Shown here: positions 42,310 to 52,461 of the stretch, one piece after another | Layout of the letters: each line of letters begins with the position of its first letter | Position numbering within the stretch: position 1 is the stretch's first letter | NCBI GenBank assembly: GCA_902590775.1 | Contig: CACIYC010000004.1 | Location: forward strand, 1-64,000 | Direction: 5' to 3' | Length of the DNA stretch: 64,000 nt | Source: an uncultured Prochlorococcus sp. | Lineage (GTDB): Bacteria > Cyanobacteriota > Cyanobacteriia > PCC-6307 > Cyanobiaceae | Notes under the pieces: generated by a model | Databases searched by the model: none | The model's input: the letters and a program-made list of their open reading frames with translations, nothing else | Told to the model about the DNA's origin: nothing | Position numbers and translations under genes: made by a program

Positions 42310-43812
42310 GTGTCCTTAAAACTTACAAACACACTCACTCAAAAAACAGAACTATTTAGTTCTATAAAACCCATGCAGGTGAGTATTTATTGTTGTGGTG
42401 TAACTGTCTACGACCTATGTCATTTAGGACATGCACGAAGCTACATAATATGGGATGTATTACGAAGACACTTCATATGGCAAGGATATAAAGTCAATTT
42501 TATTCAGAATTTTACTGATATTGACGACAAAATTCTTGACAGAGCAGCTAAGGAAAATTCTACTATGACTGAAATTAGCGAAAAAAACATTAAAGAGTTT
42601 TTTCAAGATATGGACGCATTGGGAATCATGCGTGCTGATCGAATGCCTAGAGCAACTAAATGCTTAGATGGCATTATAGCTATGATTAAACAGTTAGAAA
42701 AGAAAGGAGCTGCTTATTCAGTAGATGGAGATGTCTACTTTTCCGTAATGAAATATGCTGATTATGGCAAGCTAAGTAGACGTGACCTTTCTAAACAGCT
42801 GCTCAATGCAGATGGACGCATTACTAATCAAGAGGAAGCTAGAAAACAAAACTCATTTGACTTTGCACTTTGGAAAAAAGCAAAAGGGACCGAAACCAGC
42901 TTCAATTCTCCTTGGGGACAAGGAAGACCTGGTTGGCATATTGAATGTTCAGCAATGGTTCTTAAGGAGTTAGGACAAACTATTGATATTCATTTAGGTG
43001 GAGCAGATCTAATTTTTCCCCATCATGAAAATGAAATTGCTCAATCAGAATCAGCGACAGGGAAAAAGCTGGCAAGATTTTGGCTTCATAACGGAATGGT
43101 AAATGTTGGAGGGCAGAAAATGAGTAAATCGCTTGGCAATTTCACAACAATTAGATCTCTACTAAACGAAGGCATCTCTCCAATGACTTTAAGGCTATTT
43201 GTACTACAAGCCCATTACAGAAAGCCTCTAGATTTCACTAAAGCATCCCTTGAAGCTGCATCCAAAGGATGGGAGAGCCTAAACAAGGCCTTATGTGTTG
43301 GCTTCATGAATGACAAAAGACTTGATTGGCCTCAAAGCCAACCTCAAGAAACTAAATCAGAGACGACTCAGCGGAAAAACTCTTTACCAAAAATATTGTT
43401 AAAATTGCATCAACAATTTTTAGATGCATTAAATGACGACCTTAATACGTCAGTAGCTCTTTCAGTACTCTTTAAACTTTCTCGCCCACTAAAAGCAATA
43501 TCCAACCAAATTGAACATGGAAGCTTTAATTTAATTGAAAATTCTGAAAACCAAAATTTATATTCACGATGGTTGCTTCTTGTTGAACTTGCAAGTGTTT
43601 TAGGTCTTAAGCCCGAGCAACCTAAAGAAACTCCTTCCAGTGAAACTACAAAGATCAATGAAGATGAAATCAAAAAAGCAATAAAAGAACGAAATAATGC
43701 AAAATTAATCAGAGATTATGCAAAAGCGGACGAAATAAGGGCAGCTCTAATAAATCAAGGTGTTGAGCTGATTGACAAGTCAGATGGTCAAACAGATTGG
43801 ATCCAAAATTAA
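42310..43812 (+). CDS. cysS: Cysteinyl-tRNA synthetase (500 aa)
   Basis: A class I synthetase that charges tRNA-Cys. GTG 42310 gives [16 protein letters not shown], as in homologues. The HIGH-type motif is LGHARSYI (following VYDLCH, with zinc ligand CCGVTVYD), the KMSKS loop is [10 protein letters not shown] (about residues 272-281), and WHIECSAM and [18 protein letters not shown] supply further ligands. The C-terminal anticodon-binding part ends with the [10 protein letters not shown] helix. Complete length. It lies between polA and dxr in the same direction. Confidence 0.97.
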   Translation: MSLKLTNTLTQKTELFSSIKPMQVSIYCCGVTVYDLCHLGHARSYIIWDVLRRHFIWQGYKVNFIQNFTDIDDKILDRAAKENSTMTEISEKNIKEFFQDMDALGIMRADRMPRATKCLDGIIAMIKQLEKKGAAYSVDGDVYFSVMKYADYGKLSRRDLSKQLLNADGRITNQEEARKQNSFDFALWKKAKGTETSFNSPWGQGRPGWHIECSAMVLKELGQTIDIHLGGADLIFPHHENEIAQSESATGKKLARFWLHNGMVNVGGQKMSKSLGNFTTIRSLLNEGISPMTLRLFVLQAHYRKPLDFTKASLEAASKGWESLNKALCVGFMNDKRLDWPQSQPQETKSETTQRKNSLPKILLKLHQQFLDALNDDLNTSVALSVLFKLSRPLKAISNQIEHGSFNLIENSENQNLYSRWLLLVELASVLGLKPEQPKETPSSETTKINEDEIKKAIKERNNAKLIRDYAKADEIRAALINQGVELIDKSDGQTDWIQN

Positions 43813-43900
43813 TTTATTTTTCTTTACTTGATAGATCTTGTATTTTTTCTACTGAAAGAAACCATAAGGTGAGAAACTAAAGATTACCTGCTGGAACAAT

Positions 43901-45154
43901 GTGAAAGCCATCAGCGTACTGGGCTCCACTGGTTCGATTGGTACCCAAACACTTCAAATAGTAAAAGAATTCCCCAAGCAATTCAAAGTAGTTGCTTTAA
44001 CAGCAGGCAAAAACTTGGGTTTGCTTTTAGAGCAAATCAAGTACTACAAACCTGAAGTAGTTGCTCTTGCTGACAAATCTCAATTATCTGCGCTTCAACA
44101 GGCAGTAGACGACTTATTTAAGAATGAAAAGTATTTCTCTCCTCCTAAGCTTTTAGGTGGAGATGAAAGTTTGAATATTGCTGCTTCATGGGATAGCGCA
44201 GATCTTGTGGTCACAGGAATTGTTGGATGTGCCGGTCTTTTACCTACTCTTTCAGCAATTAAAGCAGGCAAAGACATAGCACTAGCAAACAAAGAAACGC
44301 TAATAGCTGCTGGCCCAGTTGTTCTTCCTGAATTAAAGAAAAGTGGAAGTCGATTATTCCCTGCAGACTCTGAACATTCCGCAATCTTTCAATGTCTTCA
44401 AGGTACCCCTTGGCCAGATAATGCTCGCCTTTCCACTGGCCAAGCAACTCCAGGAATAAGAAATATTCAATTAACTGCATCTGGAGGGGCTTTTCGTGAC
44501 TGGGCAGCAAAAGACTTAATTCATGCAACTGTAAAAGATGCGACTAGTCATCCGAATTGGAGCATGGGAAAAAAAATCACAGTAGATTCTGCAACTCTTA
44601 TGAATAAGGGGCTTGAGGTAATAGAAGCACATTATTTGTTTGGACTTGCTTATGAGCACATTGAGATAGTGATTCATCCTCAAAGCATTATTCATTCAAT
44701 GATTGAATTGGCAGATTCTTCCGTTTTAGCCCAAATGGGATGGCCTGATATGAAACTTCCACTTTTGTATGCAATGAGTTGGCCAGAAAGGATTGAGACA
44801 CCCTGGAAACGACTAAATCTTTCAGAAATAGGGCGCCTGACTTTTAGTGAACCAAATACATCTAAATATCCTTGTATGGAACTTGCATATTCAGCTGGGA
44901 AAGCAGGAGGAACAATGCCTGCTGTTCTTAATGCAGCAAACGAAGAAGCTGTAGCTCTATTTTTGCAAGAAAAAATTCATTTTCTAAACATCCCAAAAGT
45001 AATTGAATCAGCTTGTGAAAGCCACAAAAATGATCTTAAAGCCAACCCCCAATTAAATGATGTGATTGAAGTCGATAATTGGGCTCGTAAAGCAGTTAGG
45101 GCACATGTGCAAAAAAATGCTCATCAAATGACAATGTCAACATTGAGAAAGTGA
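43901..45154 (+). CDS. dxr: 1-deoxy-D-xylulose 5-phosphate reductoisomerase (417 aa)
   Basis: The second enzyme of the MEP isoprenoid pathway, converting DXP to MEP with NADPH. GTG 43901 begins [21 protein letters not shown], the NADPH-binding loop. The active-site segment [13 protein letters not shown] has Asp/Glu metal ligands. SGGAFRDW and [14 protein letters not shown] are diagnostic for Dxr, as are the His and flexible-loop residues between them. Length normal. Its stop overlaps the GTG of the following ferredoxin (GTGA), suggesting translational coupling. Isoprenoids are needed for chlorophyll phytyl tails and carotenoids. Confidence 0.97.
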   Translation: MKAISVLGSTGSIGTQTLQIVKEFPKQFKVVALTAGKNLGLLLEQIKYYKPEVVALADKSQLSALQQAVDDLFKNEKYFSPPKLLGGDESLNIAASWDSADLVVTGIVGCAGLLPTLSAIKAGKDIALANKETLIAAGPVVLPELKKSGSRLFPADSEHSAIFQCLQGTPWPDNARLSTGQATPGIRNIQLTASGGAFRDWAAKDLIHATVKDATSHPNWSMGKKITVDSATLMNKGLEVIEAHYLFGLAYEHIEIVIHPQSIIHSMIELADSSVLAQMGWPDMKLPLLYAMSWPERIETPWKRLNLSEIGRLTFSEPNTSKYPCMELAYSAGKAGGTMPAVLNAANEEAVALFLQEKIHFLNIPKVIESACESHKNDLKANPQLNDVIEVDNWARKAVRAHVQKNAHQMTMSTLRK

Positions 45155-45498
45155 GTCCAAAAATAAGTCACCATTTATTGCTATGTGCGACACCTAAGAA
45201 GCCATCATGTTGCAATCCCAACGAAGGACTCAAAAGCTGGGAAAGACTAAAAAATATTTTGAAAGAACTAAAACTTGAAAGTCCTCACAGACCTGAAGGT
45301 ATTGTTTTACGTAGCAAAGTGGACTGCTTAAGAATATGTCAAGAAGGTCCAATCCTTTTGATTTGGCCTGATGGTATTTGGTATCACAATATTTCGCCTG
45401 AACGAATAGATGTAATAGTTAAGAATCACATTATCAAAGGTAACCCAATAAAAAAGTGGGTTCTAAAAGAAACTCCTCTTGCCATAAACAAATTCTAA
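45151..45498 (+). CDS. Thioredoxin-like [2Fe-2S] ferredoxin (115 aa)
   Basis: A ferredoxin of the thioredoxin-fold 2Fe-2S type. Cysteine pairs are C12 with C20/C21 near the N-terminus ([18 protein letters not shown]) and C55/C59 in [21 protein letters not shown], as in this family. The GTG start overlaps the dxr stop by four bases, so it probably serves the same operon; MEP-pathway iron-sulphur enzymes (IspG/IspH) need electrons, which makes a functional link attractive but inferred. Its tail overlaps the convergent hydrolase gene by four bases. Confidence 0.88.
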   Translation: MSPKISHHLLLCATPKKPSCCNPNEGLKSWERLKNILKELKLESPHRPEGIVLRSKVDCLRICQEGPILLIWPDGIWYHNISPERIDVIVKNHIIKGNPIKKWVLKETPLAINKF

Positions 45499-46613
45499 TT
45501 TGCTGTTATATTTGCAAATTTCAAAAGCCAACGTTTAACGACTTCATCTCCCCAACATCCTCCCAAAGAATGAAATCCATTATGACCTCCATTTTTTGTT
45601 AAAAGAATTTCTACTTTATAATCCAGTTTTCGCTTCTTAATACTCATATACAAATTTTCTATAGCTTGAGAGGGAACCCAGGGATCATCAAGTGACTGAA
45701 TAAGCAATGTTTTTGGAATCATTTCCAAGGAATCTGAATTTAACGAATAAATAGGCGAAGCCCTTCTGTAATAGTCATCTACATTCTTATAACCCCACCT
45801 TGGAGCCGTTATTGCTGAGTCAAAAGCTTTAATTGATGACGTAATCGATGTCTTAAAAACATTCCCTATAAGCAACTGGTCTCTTTCTGAATCTGCAATC
45901 CCAAAAGGATCTTCAAGAGTTTGTCTAACCAATCTATTTAACAACCAAGTTTGATAAAACCTATTACGAAGCCTCTCAATAGACAAGCTACATTCTTCTA
46001 AATCCAAAGGACTGCTAATACATACCAATCCATCTAATAATGATCTACCTGGAGAGAGAGTTTTGCAATCCAAGCAAGCATTTAACAAGATAGTTCCACC
46101 CAATGAGAGTCCAACTCCAAAGAGTGGTATTGGAAGGTCCTTCTTTCTAGCTAAAAGGTTAGCAATTTCTCTGGCTTTCTCTATCGCTGGGAAAATATCA
46201 CTACTACAATTAGCAGCATATGTTCCCGCTGCATATTCTCTACCAGGGTTGGCTCCACGAAGATTCAATCGCAAAACAGCAAAGTCTGCTGCCAAGAGAG
46301 AAGCAGCCATACGTCTCAGTCCTCTTCGTTGACTTGATCCTCCTAAGCCATGAAGCATCAAAATCAATCCTTTAACTTGAGAAGTGTGTAAAGGGCAATT
46401 AAGAAAAGCTATTAAATGCTCATCACTAGAACTCCTAGAGTATTTGGGAGGTATAGCTATTTGAACGACTTCAGAGTTGTAAAGGTACAAATTCTCATCA
46501 ACAAAAGTATCTCTAAGAGTCTGTAGATCTGCTCCAATCCAAGGAAAACGTTGTCGAAATTTTGGTATAACAATTTCTTCAATAACTTTTTTCTTTAATT
46601 CAAGCTTTGCCAC
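45495..46613 (-). CDS. YheT-like alpha/beta hydrolase (372 aa)
   Basis: A YheT/EMB8-type alpha/beta hydrolase. The oxyanion region is KGLILMLHGLGGSSQRRGLR (about residues 79-98), the nucleophile elbow GVGLSLGGTI gives Ser (near 164), and late catalytic residues are in LDDPWVPS and GGHNGF. Length is standard. The substrate is unknown, possibly a lipid ester. It overlaps the 3' end of pntB by 14 bases (same strand), so it is probably the last gene of the pnt transcript. Confidence 0.92.
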   Translation of the reverse strand: MAKLELKKKVIEEIVIPKFRQRFPWIGADLQTLRDTFVDENLYLYNSEVVQIAIPPKYSRSSSDEHLIAFLNCPLHTSQVKGLILMLHGLGGSSQRRGLRRMAASLLAADFAVLRLNLRGANPGREYAAGTYAANCSSDIFPAIEKAREIANLLARKKDLPIPLFGVGLSLGGTILLNACLDCKTLSPGRSLLDGLVCISSPLDLEECSLSIERLRNRFYQTWLLNRLVRQTLEDPFGIADSERDQLLIGNVFKTSITSSIKAFDSAITAPRWGYKNVDDYYRRASPIYSLNSDSLEMIPKTLLIQSLDDPWVPSQAIENLYMSIKKRKLDYKVEILLTKNGGHNGFHSLGGCWGDEVVKRWLLKFANITAN

Positions 46614-48051
46614 TAATTCCCAATTCCTTTAATTCCAATAAGAGATCCCCTAACACTTTCTTTGCATCTCCAAAAACCATAGATGTATTAGATAACTCAA
46701 ACAAATCATTCTTAATTCCTGAATAGCCTGCACTCATACCCCTTTTAATAACAAATACTGTTCGTGCTTCTTGAACATCAAGAACGGGCATTCCATATAG
46801 AGGTGAAGTTGGATCATTTTTAGCCTGAGGATTAACAACATCATTAGCTCCTAGAACAAGAACAACATCTGTAGCTGGAAAGTCAGGATTAATTACATCC
46901 ATTTCCTTAAGTTGTTCATAAGGAACATCTGCTTCTGCTAAAAGGACATTCATATGCCCAGGCATTCGACCTGCAACAGGATGAATTGCATAATTCACTT
47001 CAATTCCACTGGCTTCCAATATCCTTGTAACCTCTCTAAGGGTATGTTGAGCCTGAGCTACAGCCAATCCATATCCAGGAACAATTACAACTCGTTCTGC
47101 TGCTTCAAGAGTGAGTGCACATTCTTCTACACTGCAACTAGTAATATTTAAGTATTCATTAGATCCATTCTGCCCTCCTGAAATTGCACTAGAGGCAATT
47201 GCACCGCCAAAAAGGACTGAAACCAAAGATCGATTCATACCTTTACACATAACTTGAGTAAGAATTAAGCCAGCAGCTCCTACCATTGCCCCAGCGACTA
47301 TTAGCAATTGACTACCTACAACAAATCCTGCTGCTGCTGCTGCTACACCAGAGTAGCTATTTAATAAAGAAATAACTACAGGCATATCAGCACCGCCAAT
47401 AGGAAGAGTTACTCCTATTCCCAAGACAGCCGAGCTTATCACCAATAGCCAAAGGCCTGTCTCGCCTCCACTGGAAAAGAATGTGCTAATTCCTATTAAG
47501 GAAATAAACGCCAATCCAATATTGATTATATGACGTATTTTTCTTTGCATTATTCCAGGAGTTGAAAGCCACCCCTGCAACTTCGCCATGGCTATCATTG
47601 AGCCAGTAAAAGTTACAGCCCCAACAAAAATAGAAATAACGATTGATATTTTTCCAACTAATATATTGCTTAGGCTTGTAGTGGAGTCGGTTAAAAGAGA
47701 AGGAGTAAAAGCATATGCCAACGCAACCAACAAAGAAGACATCCCTCCACATCCGTTAAACAGTGCAACTGTTTCAGGCATTGCTGTCATTGCTACTTTT
47801 TTGGCTGTGATCATCCCAAACAAACAACCGATAACGGAGCCAAGAGTTATCCATATCCATGCATCTACAGATATGCGAGCACTCCCAAGAGCATCAATCA
47901 AGACTCCTATCACAGCAAGAGTCATTGCAATTGCAGCAAGTCGATTTGCTTCACGCGCAGAACGAACTTTAGAAAGCCCTTTAATGCCTAAAGCCAAAAG
48001 AAGAACAGCTGAAAGGTCAATAAGAAACTTCAATGTTTCGGAAAAATCCAT
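46600..48051 (-). CDS. pntB: NAD(P) transhydrogenase subunit beta (483 aa)
   Basis: The proton-translocating transhydrogenase couples hydride transfer between NADH and NADP+ to proton flow. PntB has about eight to nine membrane spans in residues 1-275 and then the NADP-binding domain dIII with VVIVPGYGLAVAQAQHTLRE, GYGLAVAQ, AGRMPGHMNVLLAEADVPY and VVLVLGANDVVNPQA, all diagnostic. It overlaps the following YheT-type gene by 14 bases and lies 13 bases behind pntA2. Provides NADPH for biosynthesis or redox balance under varying light. Confidence 0.97.
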   Translation of the reverse strand: MDFSETLKFLIDLSAVLLLALGIKGLSKVRSAREANRLAAIAMTLAVIGVLIDALGSARISVDAWIWITLGSVIGCLFGMITAKKVAMTAMPETVALFNGCGGMSSLLVALAYAFTPSLLTDSTTSLSNILVGKISIVISIFVGAVTFTGSMIAMAKLQGWLSTPGIMQRKIRHIINIGLAFISLIGISTFFSSGGETGLWLLVISSAVLGIGVTLPIGGADMPVVISLLNSYSGVAAAAAGFVVGSQLLIVAGAMVGAAGLILTQVMCKGMNRSLVSVLFGGAIASSAISGGQNGSNEYLNITSCSVEECALTLEAAERVVIVPGYGLAVAQAQHTLREVTRILEASGIEVNYAIHPVAGRMPGHMNVLLAEADVPYEQLKEMDVINPDFPATDVVLVLGANDVVNPQAKNDPTSPLYGMPVLDVQEARTVFVIKRGMSAGYSGIKNDLFELSNTSMVFGDAKKVLGDLLLELKELGISGKA

Positions 48052-48064
48052 CTTTTAAACTCCT

Positions 48065-48352
48065 TTATTTACGTGATGTTTTACGACTAAACATTGCGAG
48101 CATCCTATCTGTCACAAGGAAGCCGCCAACTACATTGAACAATGCAAATCCAAGAGAAACAGCTCCAAGTACCAACAAGAGAGTATTAGATGTATTACCT
48201 GCCTTAATGATTAAGGTAAGAGCAGCAAGCATTGTTATCCCGGAAATTGCATTAGCACCACTCATTAATGGTGTATGCAATGTAGGGGGGACTTTCCCAA
48301 TTAGTTCCAATCCGAGAAGGCTCCCTAAAAGAAGCACCCAAAAAAAAGACAT
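48065..48352 (-). CDS. pntA2: NAD(P) transhydrogenase subunit alpha 2, membrane part (95 aa)
   Basis: The C-terminal, membrane-embedded part of the alpha subunit, encoded separately as in many cyanobacteria. Three or four hydrophobic spans: LLLGSLLGLELIGKVPPTLHTPLMSGANAISGITML, where PPTLHTPLMSGANAISG is the diagnostic motif, and LVLGAVSLGFALFNVVGGFLV. Its start overlaps the stop of pntA1 by one base (TAATG). Its role is part of the proton channel. Confidence 0.95.
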   Translation of the reverse strand: MSFFWVLLLGSLLGLELIGKVPPTLHTPLMSGANAISGITMLAALTLIIKAGNTSNTLLLVLGAVSLGFALFNVVGGFLVTDRMLAMFSRKTSRK

Positions 48353-49494
48353 TACTTAGAACCTCCTAAATTCATTACATGAGTAAGACGTATTACCCCA
48401 TCCTTGCTTATCAAAGACCCAGCAATTAATTCGTCTTCTTCATTAATTATAAGTTCCCCATGTTTGATCAATGGATTAACCATTGCAAGCAAATTCTTTG
48501 AATATAAATAACTTGCATGATTTGGAACTGTACAAGGCAAATCAGATGCACCAATAAGCTTAACTCCTTTTCTAACAACGGTTTCACCAGGCTTGGTTCC
48601 TGCACAATTCCCTCCTTGAGAGACTGCTAGATCTACAACAACGGAGCCAGGTCTCATCCGATCAAGCATCTCTTCTTCAATTAGTCGCGGTGCTCTCTTA
48701 CCTGGCACTTGAGCAGTGCAAATAGCAACGTCAGCATCAGCCAAATGATCAGAAAGCTCCTCTCGCTGAGTTGCAAGAAATTCTGCTGAAACCTGCTTGG
48801 CATAACCTCCAGATTCGTCAGTCGCATCTGAATTTTTTGGAGGCTCTATGAACCTTGCTCCTAAAGATTCAACTTGTTCTTTTACTTCTTCACGAATATC
48901 GCTCACATAAACAACAGCGCCTAAACGTTTGGCAGTGGCTATAGCTTGTAATCCAGCAACTCCTGCTCCCAAGATAACAACCTTGGCTGGTTGAATAGTT
49001 CCAGCAGCAGTCATAAGCATTGGGAAATATCTATCCAATGCACTTGCTCCTAGCAGTACGGCTTTATAACCAGCAACATTAGCTTGAGAAGAGAGAGCAT
49101 CTGATGATTGGGCTCTGCTTATCCTGGGTAAAAGTTCAAGCGATAATGCGGAAAGCTTTGAATCAATAAGAGCTTTAGCTAAATTTTCATTCCCATAAGG
49201 TGCCAATAATCCAACAACTAATGCCCCAGATTTCAACTTCATTAAAAATTCATTGCGAGGAGCGTTAACACATAAAACAACATCAATTTGCTTAAGAGAA
49301 TCTCCATCTTTTTCAGAAAAAACTTCAGCTCCAGAATTGCAATAATTTTCATCTGTAAATCCTGCTGAAAGACCTGCTCCTTTTTCAAAAGATACGGAAA
49401 AGCCAATAGATAAAAGCTTTTTCACAGTCTCTGGGGTTGCTGCAACTCTCGTTTCATCTAAAGCAGCTTCGATAGGAATTAAAATTCTTGGCAA
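48352..49494 (-). CDS. pntA1: NAD(P) transhydrogenase subunit alpha 1, NAD-binding part (380 aa)
   Basis: The soluble NAD(H)-binding dI domain: the opening MPRILIPIEAALDETRVAATP is typical, followed by KVVILGAGVAGLQAIATAKRLGAVVYVSD, a Rossmann motif (about residues 170-198), and PGKRAPRLIEEEMLDRMRPGSVVVDLA, resembling alanine dehydrogenase, its structural relative. First gene of a pntA1-pntA2-pntB-YheT unit. Confidence 0.96.
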   Translation of the reverse strand: MPRILIPIEAALDETRVAATPETVKKLLSIGFSVSFEKGAGLSAGFTDENYCNSGAEVFSEKDGDSLKQIDVVLCVNAPRNEFLMKLKSGALVVGLLAPYGNENLAKALIDSKLSALSLELLPRISRAQSSDALSSQANVAGYKAVLLGASALDRYFPMLMTAAGTIQPAKVVILGAGVAGLQAIATAKRLGAVVYVSDIREEVKEQVESLGARFIEPPKNSDATDESGGYAKQVSAEFLATQREELSDHLADADVAICTAQVPGKRAPRLIEEEMLDRMRPGSVVVDLAVSQGGNCAGTKPGETVVRKGVKLIGASDLPCTVPNHASYLYSKNLLAMVNPLIKHGELIINEEDELIAGSLISKDGVIRLTHVMNLGGSK

Positions 49495-49584
49495 GATAAA
49501 TACTCTTGAACTTTTAAAGATTAGAACCGATAAGGTTCGAAGACCACGATTTTTGTTGAAAAAACCTTTTCCTTAAGTGCGATT

Positions 49585-49629
49585 ATGGCTAAGAAGAAAG
49601 AGAAACTTAAATATTTAGGAAGAATATGA
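49585..49629 (+). CDS. Possible 14-codon leader ORF coupled to next gene
   Basis: ATG 49585 opens MAKKKEKLKYLGRI and its TGA overlaps the ATG of the 192-residue gene (ATGA). A short basic leader that positions ribosomes at the next start is possible. Weak but clean overlap. Confidence 0.35.
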   Translation: MAKKKEKLKYLGRI

Positions 49630-50204
49630 GCCTAAAAGCAATCGAATGTCCAGACGGTGTATGCCACAGCCATCATGGCGGGCATGCTATCCCTAGGACA
49701 GCCATGCAAAAGAATCTCCAAAGTCATGGGAAAGAATGGTGTGAACGTCTTGCAGAAAGAATTTATGAAATGTCAGTAGACACATATTCCCAAACCGTCA
49801 TGCCAAGTTTGCATGCCTCAGGATGGCAAAGACGGCATTTAGATTGGGAATTCAAGCTTGCTGATAATAATTCTGAGCCAGATGAAACACTAGTTGAAGG
49901 AATTATCAATGCTACTGAGAGTTTCCTTCGCAGCAGTGAAGTGCATCGATTATTTATTCAGGAACTTGTTCAAGGTACTTTTGAGGAGGCAACTGAAGAT
50001 CATTTAAGATCAAAAGCTGTCAGATCACTCATAGAAAGTGAAATAATGCAAATGATTGAAGAACGCAAAGAAGAACTTTTAGATCGTTTAGCAGAGAACC
50101 TTTTAAACGAATCAAATGGAGATTTTAATATTGCCAAAAAAGCTGCTAAAGAAGGAATTGATGAAGTTAAAAAATTACTTTTAAATCATTCAGAATCAAT
50201 ATAA
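49626..50204 (+). CDS. Conserved hypothetical protein (192 aa)
   Basis: A soluble protein with a His/Cys-rich N-terminus: CPDGVCHSHHGGHAIPRTA (residues 8-26), which may bind metal. It is followed by a mainly helical body (GKEWCERLAERIYEMSVD, SLHASGWQRRHLDWEFKLAD) and a strongly charged C-terminal helix (ERKEELLDRLAENLL). No enzyme family recognised, but the structure is consistent along its length. It may be preceded by a tiny coupled leader. Confidence 0.75.
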   Translation: MSLKAIECPDGVCHSHHGGHAIPRTAMQKNLQSHGKEWCERLAERIYEMSVDTYSQTVMPSLHASGWQRRHLDWEFKLADNNSEPDETLVEGIINATESFLRSSEVHRLFIQELVQGTFEEATEDHLRSKAVRSLIESEIMQMIEERKEELLDRLAENLLNESNGDFNIAKKAAKEGIDEVKKLLLNHSESI

Positions 50205-50408
50205 ATTCAGTAAAAAAGACATCAGGATATATTTTTGAATATAAATATATTTTTACTTAAGATTCTCCAAATCCCAGTAGAAAGGTTATTCAATCTAAAG
50301 AATTCATTAAGACAATAATTCTATTTGTTCATAAAACACGGTTTTGTACAAATAACGCAGGATTAAGAGTCATTGCCATGCAAAGGTACCCCCGTTGAGG
50401 GCAATTAA

Positions 50409-50651
50409 ATGGACAGACCTCTTAAAAGAAGAATAAGTATAGCTAGCTGTTGGGCTTCTAGCAGAATGGCTCTTTTAGATAGCATTGAACGCTATGAAGA
50501 TAGTTATGCAATAACCCAAGAGTTTCGTGAATGGATAACATGCATTGAAAGCAAAAATTCTATGACTGATTTTTCGATATTAAAGGTTCCCAAATCAATG
50601 ACTTCGCTTAAAGAAGAAAATAGAGAACTTGATGAACTCTTAGAGCTATAA
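50409..50651 (+). CDS. Small soluble protein, EF-x-EWI family member 3 (80 aa)
   Basis: A divergent third member of the family at 6555 and 18623: RYEDSYAITQEFREWITCIE (about residues 26-45) aligns with the EF-x-EWI core, but the upstream LKGKD is changed. The N-terminus is basic (MDRPLKRRISIASCWASSR) and the C-terminus acidic. A ribosome-binding-like GAGGG lies 8 bases before the ATG. Function unknown. Confidence 0.72.
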   Translation: MDRPLKRRISIASCWASSRMALLDSIERYEDSYAITQEFREWITCIESKNSMTDFSILKVPKSMTSLKEENRELDELLEL

Positions 50652-50732
50652 ATAATTTACCCTCAATACTTTTGATTCACAGTAATAAGATAATTCATTT
50701 AAAATTTTCGTAATTATAAATAAATAAAAAAT

Positions 50733-52091
50733 TTGACAATTGAAAATCTTGTAATAATTGGCTCTGGCCCTGCTGGTTATACATCAGCAATATATGCAGC
50801 AAGAGCAAATCTGCAGCCTTTATTGATTACTGGTTTCGAGCGAGGTGGAATTGCTGGAGGACAATTAATGACAACAACTTTTGTTGAAAATTTCCCTGGT
50901 TTCCCAGACGGAATTATGGGCCCAGATCTAATGGATTTGATTAAAGCACAATCTATTAGATGGGGTACCAAACTTATAGAACTAGATGCAGAAGAAATTA
51001 ACCTAAATCAAAATCCTTTCAGAATTAAAACCTCAGTTGATGAAATTTTTTGTCATTCGATAATAATTGCAACTGGTGCAAGTGCTAATAAATTAAACCT
51101 TCCTAATGAAAAGATTTTTTGGAGTAAAGGAATAAGTGCTTGTGCCATATGCGACGGAGCTACACCTCAATTTAGAAATGAAGAATTGGCTGTAGTGGGT
51201 GGGGGAGATTCCGCGTGTGAAGAAGCTGTTTATTTAACAAAGTTTGGAAGTCATGTTCATTTAATAGTTCGTTCCAATAATCTGAAGGCCAGTAAAGCAA
51301 TGTCTGATCGTGTAATTAACAACCCTCGAATATCTGTCCACTGGGAGAATGAAATAATAGATGTTGATGGCAATGAATGGCTGGAAAGCATTAAAATTAA
51401 AAATAAATTTTCTAATACAACAGAACAAATAAATATAAAAGGTCTTTTTTATGCAATTGGCCATACTCCAAATACAGATTTGTTAAAAGGTCAGATTTCA
51501 ATTAATGCGAAAGGATATATAGAGACTGAGTCAGGGAGGCCAGAGACCTCAAAAGAGGGGGTTTTTGCAGCAGGCGATGTTGCTGACCCAGAATGGAGAC
51601 AAGGTGTTACTGCTGCAGGCAGTGGATGTAAAGCGGCCTTAGCTGCAGAAAGATGGCTTACTCAAAAAGGTCTTTGTACTTTAATTAATAGGGAATCAGT
51701 AGAGCCCGCAAAAACAAAAAAAGAAGAAGACATAAAAGAATCAACTAAAGAAAATTTTCAATCAAATGGAAAATGGCAAAAAGGAAGCTATGCCCTCCGC
51801 AGGCTTTACCATGAAAGTTCCAACCCTCTTTTAGTGGTCTATACATCTCCAAACTGTGGGCCCTGTCATGTACTAAAGCCTCAACTTAAAAGAGTCATTG
51901 AAGAATTTAAAGGAACTATTCAGGGTATTGAAATTGATATAGATCTTGAACAAGAAATTGCTAAGGATGCAGGTGTAATTGGTACTCCCACTGTGCAACT
52001 TTTCCATAATAAAGAGCTAAAGAATCAATGGAAAGGAGTAAAGCAGCGAAATGAATTCACAAAAGCAATTAACAAAATTCTAAATTCGTAA
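50733..52091 (+). CDS. ntrC-like (trxB-trxA): NADPH-dependent thioredoxin reductase-thioredoxin fusion (NTRC, 452 aa)
   Basis: One polypeptide holds a thioredoxin reductase and a thioredoxin, the NTRC arrangement known from plants and some cyanobacteria; it reduces 2-Cys peroxiredoxin and tunes chlorophyll enzymes with NADPH. TTG 50733 begins [20 protein letters not shown] (FAD motif, 9-15). CAIC (137-140) is the reductase dithiol, and [12 protein letters not shown] the NADPH motif. After a charged linker (about 318-345) the thioredoxin domain has CGPC (375-378) and cis-Pro in VIGTPTVQL. Both domains appear intact. The neighbours are unrelated. Confidence 0.95.
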   Translation: MTIENLVIIGSGPAGYTSAIYAARANLQPLLITGFERGGIAGGQLMTTTFVENFPGFPDGIMGPDLMDLIKAQSIRWGTKLIELDAEEINLNQNPFRIKTSVDEIFCHSIIIATGASANKLNLPNEKIFWSKGISACAICDGATPQFRNEELAVVGGGDSACEEAVYLTKFGSHVHLIVRSNNLKASKAMSDRVINNPRISVHWENEIIDVDGNEWLESIKIKNKFSNTTEQINIKGLFYAIGHTPNTDLLKGQISINAKGYIETESGRPETSKEGVFAAGDVADPEWRQGVTAAGSGCKAALAAERWLTQKGLCTLINRESVEPAKTKKEEDIKESTKENFQSNGKWQKGSYALRRLYHESSNPLLVVYTSPNCGPCHVLKPQLKRVIEEFKGTIQGIEIDIDLEQEIAKDAGVIGTPTVQLFHNKELKNQWKGVKQRNEFTKAINKILNS

Positions 52092-52102
52092 AACGTAGAA
52101 TT

Positions 52103-52384
52103 TTATTTTTTACGAGGTCCTCCAAACTTACCTCCAGCATTTCTATTCCCAGGTCTTCCTCCACCTCCACCAGCATTCCTCTCTCTATAAGTAATTCTTC
52201 CTCGGGTTAGATCATATGGACTGATTTCGACTAAAACTTTATCTCCTGCAAGTAATTTTATTCTGAATTTAGTTAGCTTCCCTGCAGCTCTACATAGACA
52301 TTGATGGCCAGCTGGCTGCTCAAGCGTGACTAAATAAAAGCCATTCCCTTGCTCTTTCTCAATAACTCCTGAAGTTTCAATCAT
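52103..52384 (-). CDS. IF-1-like S1-fold protein with Gly-rich tail (93 aa)
   Basis: A paralogue of translation initiation factor IF-1: an S1/OB-fold with GVIEKEQGNGFYLVTLEQPAGHQ, KLTKFRIKLLAGDKVLVEISPYDLTRGRITYR, matching the IF-1 core (usually 71-72 residues). The extension of about 20 residues, NAGGGGGRPGNRNAGGKFGG and PRKK, is absent from normal IF-1. Cyanobacteria have a standard infA with the ribosomal protein genes, so this is probably a second form with a different role, perhaps RNA binding or cold adaptation. That assumption about the rest of this genome is untested. Confidence 0.85.
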   Translation of the reverse strand: MIETSGVIEKEQGNGFYLVTLEQPAGHQCLCRAAGKLTKFRIKLLAGDKVLVEISPYDLTRGRITYRERNAGGGGGRPGNRNAGGKFGGPRKK

Positions 52385-52461
52385 ACTTTTGTTAATTCTA
52401 TAAAAATATAATTCTAATTGTATTCGAATTAAAAAAAAATAGATTTAAGAATTGATCGTTA

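Noticed and set aside
47588-48359. Long plus-strand ORFs opposite pntB and pntA2
   Set aside because: Shadows of strongly supported pnt genes on the other strand.
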